Assembly: GCA_961205875.1 (NCBI GenBank)
Contig: OY540810.1
Location: 19,592,001-19,656,000 of the forward strand
DNA from: Sialis fuliginosa
Lineage: Eukaryota > Arthropoda > Insecta > Megaloptera > Sialidae
Length of the DNA: 64,000 nt
Direction: 5' to 3'
The notes beneath the pieces are model-generated. The model worked only from the letters and a program-made list of their open reading frames with translations, did no database searches and was not told where the DNA came from. The position numbers were made by a program, and so were the translations under genes. This document shows positions 40,701 through 50,815 of this stretch, one piece after another (positions within the stretch are counted from its first letter, which is position 1; the number at the start of each line of letters is the position of its first letter).

Positions 40701-43700
40701 GCTGAGAAACAGGTATGTACCCCTCAAGGGGGAGTTTTAGGGGGTTGAAAATATTTTCCTGAAATTCTTTAGGGTTGATATATACAGTAAATGTTTTACC
40801 ATAAAACTCTATCTTCAATAGTTTGGTTTGGAACACCTGGTATTAATACATAATGTTATTTTATTGACTGCTAAATATTTTTGTAATGCATTCGTGGAAA
40901 TTGAACTGAATTAAAATTACAATTGTTTATTAAATACATTTTTTTACTAGTAGTTAAAATATTGAATGGCGCAGTTCAAATTCCTGGATATTTTTAGTAC
41001 ACAATTTATGCAAGAACTTTTTTTTTCTGCTGCATAAAAAAATTTCAGTTAGTAGGATATAGTCAGTGATTTGTTGCTCAGTAGAGCAGGCTGCAAATTT
41101 TTTTTTTAATTTATTATAAAATTATTGTTTTTGTCATGTAGTGCAGGCGCTAGAAGGAACTGATTGGAAATAATATGACAATCGGCAACTATGTTCAGAT
41201 TCGTATACCTGAAGCCTTAAAGAACTTAAAAATGCAAGGTGCCGGTAGCTGTTGTAGTTCATTTGCCTCCCCCTTGCCGCCCCCTCCAAGAACACTATTT
41301 TATTACCAATCAAAAATATTTTGAACCTTGCCTTTGTTGTTATTTAATGTAATAACTAGAGGTGTACCGGAATTTACGATGTAGATTTAAAGTAAATATT
41401 TTAACGTCACTACTATTATATTATTATTATTTTTATATTATATTATTATTGACATTATAATTGTAATTATATTCGATAGAAAAGAACGTATGCTATACAA
41501 ATAATTTAACGAAATTATAGCTATACAAATAGTTTTACAAAGCTGTAAAAATTGCAGAATATGTAGAAAACACTTATTTTTATAATTTAATGTATTTTCT
41601 TAAATAAATACCATATAGAATAATGTTATATTAATTTAAAATAATAATCTATGTATTTATATTTAAAATATAATAGTAGTGACGTTAGACGTGAATTCCG
41701 GTACACCTCTAGTAATAATCTATAATTACTAATTTCAATAAAAAAAATTAAGACAAGTGCAACAATTAGTTGCACAATTAGTGTTCCGTACCATCAGTCC
41801 CCCACATAAATTTTTTTAAATTTTGAAAAACGTGTAAGCACAAAAGTTGTTCCTTATATCGTAAGAAATATTTTTTCTCTAAATCAATGGTTCAGCAGTT
41901 ATAAGGAAATAAACAATTAAATTGTTTATAACATTTGATCACGCTAGAATTTTTCAATCCTGATAATTTTGGCTCAATCTTCATCTTTTTCTCAATGCTT
42001 TTTTCAGATTTTGATGAGAGTGGAGGACAACAATTTTAAAGCGTTTTTCCCGAAAAATGTTAAAAAAAATTAATAAAAAATACATCATATGTATCGTTGA
42101 ATTTGTGCTTCAATAAGCTTTCATTTGACATCTTACATGCCTTTAAAAAATGTTTTTTTCATTTCCAAATTTACCCCCTGAAATTAACCCCCAGAGTAAA
42201 AAGTCAACTTTTTCACGTCTATAATTGGGCCACCACACTTTATCTCTGTGCTAGATTTTAAATTTTTACATCTAATAGTTTCAGATAAAATCGCCTGTGA
42301 TAAATAGACGGACAGACAGATGGACATCGAAGTGATTCTATAAGTGTTCTGTTTGACACGGAACACTGAAAAATTAATAACTGTTGTTCAAAATAAGTAT
42401 TAAAAGACTACACAGCATGTGCTCAATCCATTTATTTAATACCTAAGAGGAAGGGGGGAATAAAAAACAAACGAACCATAAAATGTGCTGGCACCTTCCA
42501 GAATATTAATCTTTGGGCTCTTTTGAGCTTATATCAATTGAGAAAATTCGGTTGTCATATTATTTCCACTCACTTCCTTCTAGCACCTCGTCTTATGCCG
42601 TGTTCAGACCGAAAAAACAAAACAGCAACATCGTGTCTTTTTGACAAAAGTGCAATAAAGCCTATGCATTTTTAAATACGACGTGTTTTCAAACACCGTG
42701 TTGCTGTTTTGTTTTCTTTGGTGTGAACACCACATAATGGTATAAAAATATCTGTCCACCATGGTTTTTTTGTCATATTATTATTTTTTCACTAATTGTA
42801 GGTAGACTATAAGTTTCACATTAAATTTCAACCCTTCAAATCAAATTTTCAAAAATTTCAAAGTTAAAGTAAGTGTGACCACAGTCTCATTGTTAATTTG
42901 AAAATAGAGTATATCGAGTTTCAAATTATTGAAATTGTTAAATTCTCTATTAATCATATCTAAAAAACTATAAGTTTTTTGGGTATTTGTTTATGTTCTT
43001 CTCATAAATGTACTAGTCATAGTCTATGTTAGTCTATGTAGGTATACTAGTGTGTATTAGACTGATTGTGAGTCGAAAATGGGAAAAATTTAGCAGATCA
43101 AATCGTAATAGTGCGCAAAAGTTGCTACTCATCTATATAAGCATAACACAACCAAATTTTTTAAATCGGTCAACATCTTCAGATTGTGCAAAGAGCCCAA
43201 AGTTTCAAAATTTTTACCTAAAAAGTGATTTTTTTTAAACGCTAAATAAATGAAGGGTCAGATTATGATAAAATGGGTCGTATTGCTTTGTTGCAATTAA
43301 TATCAGTGCATAAATCACTTATAGTCTGTTCATACTTGTAGGAGGATAATTGATAAGTACCGTTTTTTGAAAACCGAAAAAATATTGCATTGCAAATATC
43401 TACAATTTTCATGAAACATTTTTTTTTATTTCAAGCCATAAATTTGGACTAACAGTTTTTTGCTAATATCTAGTAGAATAGTGGACTTTTCTTAGTACAA
43501 ATACACATTTAAACTACCCTCTCCAAAACTCAACTTTAGTTTCCTTAAAACTCTAATAGTTTCCAAAATCCCCATACCATACCCCACTAAATAGACAACC
43601 TATTGAACCTTTTTTCACAAATTTCATTAAGTAGCCATAACAAAGTATTTTTAGGGCCTCCAACCTCCTTCCCCCTTCCTGCTCGCATTGTGGAGTCTTA

Positions 43701-45198
43701 CAATATTGGTTTTTTATCAAGGAGAATAGTCTTTTTTGTAAATGTTTAACAATATGACTCTACAAATGTCTGTTTTAATAAAATAGAATACCTACACACC
43801 CATACAGAAAAATTTTCTTGATTTTTTTATTGGCATATCTTAATCATATAATCTGAAGAATGAAAGGCAAAATCCTGCATTTCCTCCTTTAATTATTATA
43901 TTTCTTTAAACAATCACTTGGTCGTAACTAAAAGGTTAATTAGTTATGTATTATTTTATAATATGTTTATTATTTTTTATAACAATTACTTGCATTTTAG
44001 TATAATTTCTTCTTTTTTTTCAGAGACGGCATCAGTTAATAGTAGTCCAGGACATTGGTTAAATGCAAACAGTAATCGAGAACGTTTTTTAAATGCAAAT
44101 GTTGCTTATCGAGTATCCGATCGTCGTCGAAGCGAAGGTAACGAGGGTACTAAAGAAACAATAGACTTTGCACGTCGTGTTAGCTTCCACATAACACCTG
44201 ATTCACCAAGTCTGAAAGAAATAACAACAGTACATTGTAAATACACTAAATGCAACAACACAGCAACATTTGAAGATGCAAAAAAGTATTTTAAAAACTG
44301 TCACAATTGTAATTATGTCTATTGTTCACGCGAGTGTCGAAGATTACATTGGGAAAAACATCGTAAAACTTGTTTACATTCAAGAGCTAGTTCTCTATGT
44401 CGGCAAATTTTAGCCAAAGCTAAAGACGATACAGAAACACTTCAACATATCTCACTTTTAGCTAGACGAGGTTTTATCTCACACGGCCCAGGTGTCGTCA
44501 AATGTTTTTTTAACAGCCCAGAAGCTGCCGAAAGATTCATATCAGGTGGGCTTCCACATTTAAGTGAACCAACTTATATTCGATGGCCAGATCTTCTTCC
44601 ATCCGAAATGGGTCCTGAGTTGTTCTCGGAAATTGTTAAAATATGTAAAAGTTATAACCCAGAAACTCGTTTAGTATTATATGTAGCTGTTTGTGTTGTA
44701 TCAGAAGTTCCTACTTCAGGTGCTATTAAATGGGAAAGACAATTGGTTTCGAGGTGTGCAAAGTTAAGATTAAGTAAGTCTGCACAATCAGATGCAGCAA
44801 CACAAATACTGATACAACATAGACCTAAGTCCCCTTGCAATATTATCAGAGAAATGGATAACCCTGAAACACTTATCTTGACATCATTACCTGGAAGTAA
44901 AAATCAAATGTCTGTGAAAAGATCAAGAGAAATAAGTTTTACAAATATACAGAGGCAACTGAAACAACGAGGTGTTAGTTTGAAAAAACATTTTCCTGAG
45001 GTATATCAAAAACTTTGTGAATATGTTGAAGGAGCCAGCGATCGGTTTACTCCAGTAACAGTTTATCCAAAAGATGGAGTTTCTGGAAAAAATTTTATGT
45101 GCATTATTATGCCGGATGCTGAACCGGATAAACTAGATCTTTTCCCGGCAGACAGTGTACGGGTAAAAACTGTCGACGTTGGGAAAGATCAAGAGTGA
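28640..45198 (+). CDS. Gene 1: MYND zinc-finger protein, probable apical-junction (AJM-1-like) protein, five coding exons
   Basis: Coding exons 28640-28780, 34030-34476, 35372-35855, 39194-39337 and 44024-45198 join in frame (phases 0, 0, 1, 1) with GT-AG borders and total 2391 nt, giving 796 residues plus a TGA stop. Residues 1-47 are basic/amphipathic. About 70-460 is Ser/Pro/Thr-rich and probably disordered, with an internal duplication (150-165 and 175-190, both of the form SPC.STRSSF.YRQP). A MYND-type finger follows, with ligands C477, C482, C498, C501, C506, C510, H518 and C522. About 530-796 is a conserved-looking alpha/beta region. MYND fingers bind protein partners. From memory, the architecture resembles the AJM-1/C9orf172 family of apical junction proteins; no search was possible, so that name is an inference. 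The ATG at 28640 follows an in-frame stop at 28586. An ATG at 28610 would add ten residues. Confidence 0.85.
29193..29560. repeat. Two tandem RTE-type repeat ends
   Basis: Two units about 270 bp apart start ACTAGCGCGCTGGACCCGG and ACTAACGCTTTGGACCCGG, followed by TGTTAC.CGGGT and ATTTAATC. This resembles the ends of RTE-like interspersed repeats. Confidence 0.5.
30087..30335 (+). pseudogene. Broken mariner-type transposase fragment
   Basis: One reading frame gives LHFHPYKWQNAQKLFPND, a stop (30159), then SNEAHFQLHGERNKQN. In the family as I know it these are LHFHPYKM...LLPND and FSDEAHFHLNG.VNKQN, so the catalytic Asp of the second motif is Asn here. The fragment covers only the middle of the DDE domain and cannot be active. 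It lies in intron 1 of gene 1. Confidence 0.8.
30390..30653 (-). pseudogene. BRX1: BRX1 (BRIX1) gene fragment, 88 open codons
   Basis: The minus strand reads KELKLTGNCLRGSRALLSF, EEPHYVLMKEVF, HHPKNQPFFNNVYTFSVLDN, RIWFRNFQILSEDGALAEI, GPRFV without a stop. This matches the C-terminal part of the Brix domain of BRX1, a 60S ribosome assembly factor, almost residue for residue as I remember it. Homology stops at GPRFV (30390) and an in-frame stop sits just upstream of Lys-Glu (30660-30662). There is no good donor at the 3' side, and the TTTTTTCAG upstream would lead straight into that stop. The rest of BRX1 is not visible nearby, so a captured or retro-copied piece is likeliest; a genuine isolated exon of a minus-strand gene is less likely. 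Confidence 0.8.
30654..32733. other. Gene 1 intron 1, AT-rich filler
   Basis: No gene. Around 31288-31322 a GACT-hairpin-AGTC followed by GAAAC resembles hammerhead-like remnants found in FBXL6 intron 2. Otherwise nothing distinct. Confidence 0.4.
32734..33391. mobile_element. hAT-like element, CATAGGCGCCAACTT ends
   Basis: CATAGGCGCCAACTTT and AAAGTCGGCGCCTATG are inverted. Flanking 8-mers CCACTTAT and TTACTTAT agree at 6 of 8. A second inverted pair (TTGCGCCACATTG / TAATGTGGCGCAAT) lies inside, possibly a nested or internal hairpin. No transposase. Confidence 0.8.
34030..34476 (+). CDS. Gene 1 coding exon 2
   Basis: Acceptor TTGTTACAG|CC and donor CACAG|GTAATT, 149 codons, phase 0 at both ends. 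It encodes an acidic/basic start, a LNVPEWFK motif, an LKKRET basic patch and then two copies of an SPC.STRSSF.YRQP unit ending YLGWRSQ. The ATG at 34009 lies upstream of the acceptor and is not the likely start. Confidence 0.9.
34477..35371 (+). other. Gene 1 intron 2
   Basis: 895 bp, GT-AG. It holds one arm of the GCTAGC MITE family at about 34758-34870 (ATTTGCTAGCTTGCAAGCAC and a CTTATATGACAGTTCT match to the 62919 copy). Confidence 0.75.
35372..35855 (+). CDS. Gene 1 coding exon 3
   Basis: Acceptor TATATTGCAG|TC and donor CAGG|GTGAGT (a strong consensus). 161 codons plus one base; leaves phase 1. It is Ser/Pro/Thr-rich with SPRLER, SASPRLRD and SRSISPSSR patches, typical of disordered phosphorylated linkers. 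Confidence 0.9.
36450..36956. mobile_element. Older hAT-like element, CAGGCCCGTC ends, interrupted
   Basis: CAGGCCCGT at the left and GGGCGGGCTTG at the right are inverted; flanks TCTATAAA and CATACAAA agree at 5 of 8. The inside includes GCCCGGGGCATCTGCCCC. It is split by the element at 36518-36834. Confidence 0.6.
36518..36834. mobile_element. Younger hAT-like MITE, CAGTGGTCTTCAAAC ends
   Basis: CAGTGGTCTTCAAACT and AATTTGAAGAACACTG are inverted; the flanking 8-mers are identical (CTCTATTG). 317 bp, no transposase. Confidence 0.92.
39194..39337 (+). CDS. Gene 1 coding exon 4
   Basis: Acceptor ACATTTCAG|GA and donor CAAG|GTAGGA. With the G carried from exon 3 it reads GTYDQFSC... to ...PSPSLQ and leaves one base, which joins AG of exon 5 to make Glu. 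A closer match to the donor consensus (GTAAGT) lies 13 nt downstream at 39351 but would break the frame (see findings). Confidence 0.83.
39790..40840. mobile_element. Fold-back MITE, CCNGGTGTTCCAGACC ends
   Basis: 1.05 kb, nearly all inverted repeat, flanked by TA on both sides. The arms include CTCCCCCTTGAGGGG and an ACTCTATCTTCAATAG block. A solo arm occurs at 21224. Confidence 0.88.
41148..42592. mobile_element. TIR element, GGCGCTAGAAGGAACTGA ends
   Basis: GCGCTAGAAGGAACTGATTG and GGAAATAATATGACAATCGG at the left are matched in inverse at 42480-42592 (with AAGGTGCC.G blocks farther in). The flanking duplication is unclear. Contains 41356-41712. Confidence 0.65.
41356..41712. mobile_element. 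Nested TIR MITE, CTAGAGGTGTACCGGAATT ends
   Basis: CTAGAGGTGTACCGGAATT and AATTCCGGTACACCTCTAG are perfectly inverted; TAATAA occurs directly outside both ends. Both arms carry an AACGTCACTACTATTATA block. Confidence 0.82.
42598..42732. mobile_element. Small TIR MITE, GTGTTCAGACCGAAAA ends
   Basis: GTGTTCAGACCGAAAAAACA plus AACAGCAACA, and TGTTGCTGTTTTG plus TTTGGTGTGAACAC, are inverted over 135 bp. Confidence 0.65.
44024..45198 (+). CDS. Gene 1 terminal coding exon with MYND finger
   Basis: A poly-T tract and CAG precede the exon; it enters in phase 1 and runs 390 codons to TGA at 45196. The zinc finger occupies 44236-44373: C-x4-C, a 15-residue spacer, C-x2-C-x4-C-x3-C-x7-H-x3-C. The first pair is C-x4-C rather than the usual C-x2-C of MYND domains. 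Downstream residues include RWPDLLPSE and LKQRGVSLKKHFPE segments and an acidic/hydrophobic C-terminus. Codons show no repeats and the frame is open throughout. Confidence 0.95.
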
Positions 45199-45752
45199 TA
45201 AATATGTATATGTATATGCATATACATATAATATAGAAGTTTATATTTATGATGAAATTTATTTGTTAACACATAACAAATCAAATCTGATTTGTATTGC
45301 TATCGTTGCTAATGTTCGAGTTTATTATAAATAATAATGTAAGTTTATATTAAAATATATGTGCAATAGAATGAAAAAACTGAGGAATTTGCCGAATTAA
45401 AGTTTGAGTAATAAGTTTTTTATAATTAAAGACTATAATTATAAAATAATTTTGTACATTCAAAATTACATGTACCTAAATACTTTTTTTTTTGTATAGT
45501 TACATTATTTTATGTTTTTTTTTCAGCGATTTGTGTACATCAAAAATATAATTTTATGTTTATGAATTTAAAATTATTTTCTATTTTTTTCAAACAATTT
45601 ATTAAGTACATATTTTATGTACTATAATTTTTTCGTAATTACATCAAAAACAATTTTTTTTACTTTTATGTATTAATTAAGTAGTATATTATTTATCTAT
45701 ATATTATTGTAATTGACTAATGATTTTTTAAGTTCAGAAATTCTATTATTTA

Positions 45753-45758
45753 AATAAA
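45753..45758 (+). promoter_or_regulatory. Candidate polyadenylation signal of gene 1
   Basis: AATAAA about 555 nt after the stop codon, in an AT-rich 3' region. In such AT-rich sequence the hexamer occurs often by chance, so the true 3' end may differ. Confidence 0.35.
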
Positions 45759-45914
45759 ATGCGATTTTTGTGTGTGTTTATTTAATAATAACTGAAATGA
45801 CTGCGATATAACAGAAAATTAAAAAAGTATTAAATTTTGAAATATTTAACTAAAATGTAATAATAAAAAAGATTTATTTTTAATTTCTTATTATCAATGA
45901 TCATTATTAGAAGT

Positions 45915-46120
45915 AATTATTTATTTCAAGATATATTACAATCAGCCATGTGCACTGTAAGTTCACTTTAGGTGTTTCATATAAAAGTGGCACACATCTA
46001 ACCACTATCGCAAGCAGAGTGAAACACAAAACTATAGATAGGATAGTGTATGTGCCGCAATTGTATTGAACACCTAAAAGGAATCTGCAGTGCACGCTGC
46101 TAATTACAATAATAATTTTA
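45915..46120. repeat. Imperfect fold-back repeat of about 205 bp
   Basis: Left GTGCACTG, TAGGTGTTTCA and GTGGCACACA are mirrored by TGTGCCGC, TGAACACCTA and CAGTGCACG, with AT-rich outer arms also inverted. Confidence 0.6.
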
Positions 46121-46784
46121 CTACCTTGTGAGAATACATATTTTAATTATTTGCTATAGGTAAAATTAGACAATAAATGCATGTATGATTATTTTTGTTA
46201 ACATTTTAATTGTTAGCTTTATCTAGATCTTATAATTTTGGTATGATATTCTATATTAAACACCAATTTAGTGGACCCTAAAAGATTCATAAAAATATTA
46301 TACATTTGTTGAGCTAATGCAAAATTATATTTAAAATACTAATAAAAATGTTATATTTAAATGTTGATAAAATATATGCTTTAATTAATAACAAATATGT
46401 TAAAACTGAAATAAATATTTTATTTTTTATTTTAGCAACTTGTAAACAGATAACAATGAATTTATGATTTATAACAATTTAGATGTTAATAAATAAATGT
46501 GAATGACCATTTCATAAATCTTTAATGTACATTATATTAATTAATGTATTTTAAATAAATGGGACAATCTTTCCTAAATTAAAATTAGCTGGACACTTAA
46601 AAACTTACACCAGGCAATAATGAAATTGTAAATAATTCCTGAATAGATTTTATCTTGTACCTGCTGTTTAAAAATATATAGGTAATTTATTTCATACACC
46701 AAATAGCTGTGCCAAAACATAAATATCCAATAAATTAATAATAATATAATACATTGATTTATTATTTAAACCACTATCCACAAT

Positions 46785-46971
46785 CAGTGTTGAATCCAGA
46801 CAATACTCCATGCTGAGTGCTGACCCACCTTAACTATATGAATAAATCATGTATTTATAAATATTTTTGTATTTTTAGCAACGATTTATAATATATATTA
46901 TATATATTTAATTTTACCGGAGGGGAAATACCCTCCCCTCCCCTTTGATACACTTCCTGAATTCAACACTG
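46785..46971. mobile_element. hAT-like MITE, CAGTGTTGAATCCAG ends
   Basis: CAGTGTTGAATCCAG and CTGAATTCAACACTG are inverted; flanks TCCACAAT and TCCATCAT agree at 6 of 8. 187 bp, G/C-tract interior. Confidence 0.8.
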
Positions 46972-48242
46972 TCCATCATGGCTCCCACATCTTATTGCGA
47001 GCCTCTGGGTCAGGATTTTCGACGGACCCCCTCATAAGGAACCTGACATTTTTTTGACAATAAAAAAAAACCGCCGGGCCCACTTTGCCCCGAACCCCCA
47101 GGCTAGAGCACTGTCAGCCCCCCTTTTGTAGGGCCATGTTCATAATAGGTACATTGAAAAGTACATAATAATTACATATTTATATGATCATATCTGCATA
47201 TTTGAATGGATAAAAATTATGATGAATTATTAATAACAATTTCAGAATTATATTACAATATTATGAGTATAATATGGTGGTAAGTAAATATATTATATTT
47301 TAATATCATAATCATTACTAAAAATTATTGAAACATTAAATTACAGATATTCATAAATATGGTATTTTTATTTCTATTATCAAAACTATCATTTTGCAAT
47401 TTGCTGAACAGAAATGTAATCGGAAAAATGTAATAATTATAGTGTAAGCAAATATGAAATCAAAATCAGTTCATAAATTGTTGGTTTTCTTTTGTTGTTG
47501 TAACGTCTCAAATAAAAGTAATTTTTTTTATTTCTATCTCACTTCTCAACGTATGTACTATATTTCCTATCGTCTCTATAATAGCATGCGCAATGAATTT
47601 TTTGTTTCACGGAATGTACTCAATAGGGAAGCTAGGGAAGCAGTAAACTAGCGCCATCTGTTGATAAACGTATCTATTAGACGGCATCTTGGCTAACAAG
47701 GTCAACAACATTTGTACAGTCAAAATTTTTTATTAAAATTGATTTCTAATTAATTTCAGTCGTATTTATACTCGAAAATCAACTAAAATACTAATAATAA
47801 TAGTAGTGTTTGTGAATATCTGTTGAATAAAGAAAAATATCAAGACATTTTTGAGATATCATATCACAGTTGTGTTTTGATAGTGAATAGTGACCTATAA
47901 TACATATTCGCGGTGTTTTTGTTGTGAATGTTTTCAGTAATGTATCGAACTGATAAAATGTGCGAAGCAAATGTATTTTACGATACAAATTATTTTGTAT
48001 ATTTGCTATTTACTTCAATTTGACATTTCAATGTGAGCTGTCAAATTTGATTGTTTACGATCGAGACATATGACCTAGCGCCAAATTCAAAAATGCAGTT
48101 TGATATGAATTCGTTTGAGATATCAAACGAAAAAATATTTATATTATATATGAAACAATGGTACATTATTACTTAACTTATAGTTATTGAAACTTTGGAA
48201 ATTTTAAATAGCCTTTTCAATATGTAAATTGATGTCATTAAT

Positions 48243-49163
48243 ATGGCTGATTCAAACTCTGCTTGTGGTGCAATTTCTCATTACTCAGAAATGTTACAAC
48301 CGTGTAATATTTTACCACATGATAGTACTATGGAAATAGAACGAAACAGTAGAAATAACGGAGAGCACGATGAATGTCCAAACAATAATATATTTGAAAC
48401 CAGCAGTGATACAAATGAATGCAGAACATTTGGTGTTTCTAGTAGTAGTTCTACACCATCATACGATGAATCATTTTTAGAAACTAAAACAACTACCGAT
48501 ATGAGAAAAGGATCAGGTGAAAATACAGATGACACATCTGGAGAGCAGAAAACGTCCAATGACGGAATATTTACAAATTTTGCACTTCCGAGAGCCAGTC
48601 CACGTGAAACTTTTGGAAGTCCAGAGAAGAGTCCCAAGTATTTAAAAAGTCCAAAGCTGGAAAAAAGTCCTAAAAGTGGGAAAAGCCCTAGATCTGAGAG
48701 ATCTAGCCCAAGAGCAAGTCCTAAATCAATACCCAGTCCTAAGTTTGACAAAAGTCCAAAATCAGATAAAAGCCCCAGATGGGAGAGTCCTAAATCTGAA
48801 TACAGTCCTCGACCAGAATGTAGTCCTAAATCAGAGAAAAATTCAAAATCAGACAAAAGAGGTGAACAAAAATTGACTGAAACAGAAGACGATACAACTT
48901 TACAAATGAAAGGAAATATCTCTGATGATGATATTCTAGAGGATTATAAAAATGGTACTATAAAGAAAATCAAATACAAATCTGAAAATCGTTCAAAAGT
49001 ACCATACTCATTGTCTTCAGAACCCAACAAAAAGAAATTGAACAGCTCGAGTAGAGGACGGCCTGCAAAGAGGAAAGCATTGGTTACTACATACCATAGC
49101 CAGATTAGTGGCGATAAAAATGGAATTAAAATCTGCATTAAAAAATCAAATTTGGTCACTCAG
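48243..49163 (+). CDS. FBXL6: FBXL6 exon 1: SPK-rich N-terminal extension
   Basis: 307 codons ending ...NLVTQ, donor CAG|GTACTT. It holds an acidic, Ser-rich start, then about fifteen SP[KR] or SPR-type units in 80 residues, an acidic patch (SDDDILEDY), a KKIKYK basic patch and the GRP AT-hook-like core. The long open frame on the opposite strand here is the mirror of this repeat and is not a gene. Confidence 0.9.
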
Positions 49164-50759
49164 GTACTTATTATTTTTAATACATTTTGTGAGAAATTAA
49201 AAAATATTAGTTTTTATTTTATGCTGTTTATTTTTAAAACTTTTTGCTTAAATTCATTTTAGGTTCCAACAAAGAAATCAAGAAAACGAAAACAAAAAGT
49301 AGAATTATCAGATTCAGATGGTTCTGAATATGAAATTCCAATTACTACTGTAAAGAGTTCTAAAAAAGCAAAAGTACAAATGACCAAACCGAAAGCACCA
49401 AAAGTAGATAAGCAAGTTATCATAGAACAATATCCTGACAGTTCTACTGAACAGACACCCTGGGGGCTAAACATACCGACTACTATCTTAGAACAGATAT
49501 TTCGATATATATGTTATGACGAAGGTTGTCTTCCTATATTAGTGAGGTAAATATTATACATAATAGAAAACAATCTAAAGTATATAATATATTGTGATAT
49601 ATAAAATAGCAAGATTTAACTTACAAATGAGCTTTTATATTAATACTATTATTAAATTTGCCTTATTTAATTAACTCATTATTTATTTATAAAAGAAGTT
49701 AGTCATTTTACTTCCTCGCAATATCGAAGATACGAGAAGCTATGTGATCGTTTCAGATTGAGACAAAAAAAATGTTCTCCGATTTCAAAATTTTAAATTG
49801 ATTTATCCGTTTCACGTCAAGACAAACACTTTTCGTTCCGTGTCTGTCTGTCTGTCCGTGTGTCCGCCCGTCTGTCCCCCGAATCCTTGTCACACGCATA
49901 ACTCATGAACCACTGAACCGATATTATTGAAATTTGGTCGGATGGTTGGGTCTGGTTTGAGGACGGTCCCATTTCAAAATCATCAAAATCGTATGTAAGG
50001 GGGAGGGGTGACATTCCAAAATATTTATTTTTTCAAGATATCTCAAGAACTACACATTTTACGTGAAAATTTTATAGAATCTTTTTTGTAGAGCATTAAA
50101 TTTCCTATAATATGGGTCTACAACGTTTGTTGTAAAATATTCCCTTACAAAGATTTATCTCAATTTATTTTAAAAATTCGTGTTTTGTTTTTCTGAATTG
50201 ACATGTCAAAAAATTAAAAATATACGAAAAAATAATCAGGTGTGTCTTGAGAAAAATTTCGAACTAATATTTTTTAGTAAAATTGTATCAAAATTAAATG
50301 GTTAACCAATTCCAGGCAATTTATCTCAACATTATCGGTTTTTATTTAAATTGTTCAATAATTTACTACCTTTGGTGAATTTAGCACGACGAAGCACTGT
50401 GCATTTACTTGGCAGATGTTTTTTTAACAAAATCAAATTTAAAAAAAATAAAACAATATCTAGTACGAAAAGAGCAAACTGAATTTTATTTTCTGTTTTT
50501 TTTTGTTGGTTTAAAAAGGTAAATTATTTTTAAAAAAGTTTTTTAAAAATATTTTTTACTTAAAATGAGTTTTTCTATCACTTGTTGATTGTGGATGCTT
50601 TTATTATTATTATTATTATTTATATCATGATATATATTATATATATATATGCTGGTGATGACTTCCGGGTAGCACCGCGCTCCAAGTTGTCCTCTTGACG
50701 ACGTTTTGGTCGAATCCTATCGGCCATCTTCAGGTCAATATATATATATATATTATATA

Positions 50760-50815
<56 letters not shown>

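Larger units (their letters stand above)
39338..44023 (+). other. Gene 1 intron 4
   Basis: 4.7 kb intron with a fold-back MITE (39790-40840), a large TIR element with a nested one (41148-42592) and a small TIR element (42598-42732). 42740-44020 shows no feature beyond AT-rich sequence. Confidence 0.7.
45199..48242. other. Intergenic region between gene 1 and FBXL6
   Basis: Holds gene 1 3' sequence, a fold-back (45915-46120), a hAT MITE (46785-46971), a GC-rich repeat remnant (46975-47140, CCGCCGGGCCCACTTTGCCC) and the probable FBXL6 promoter. Within 47570-47710, less AT-rich than its flanks, GCGCCATCTGTTG at 47651 resembles the insect CTCF-type core and GCCAAGATGC (minus strand, about 47690) resembles a YY1/Pho site. 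Both are suggestive only. Confidence 0.5.

Noticed and set aside
48281-48856. 191-codon minus-strand open frame
   Set aside because: It is the antisense of the SPK repeat in FBXL6 exon 1; its Leu/Gly/Asp pattern is a mirror of that repeat.
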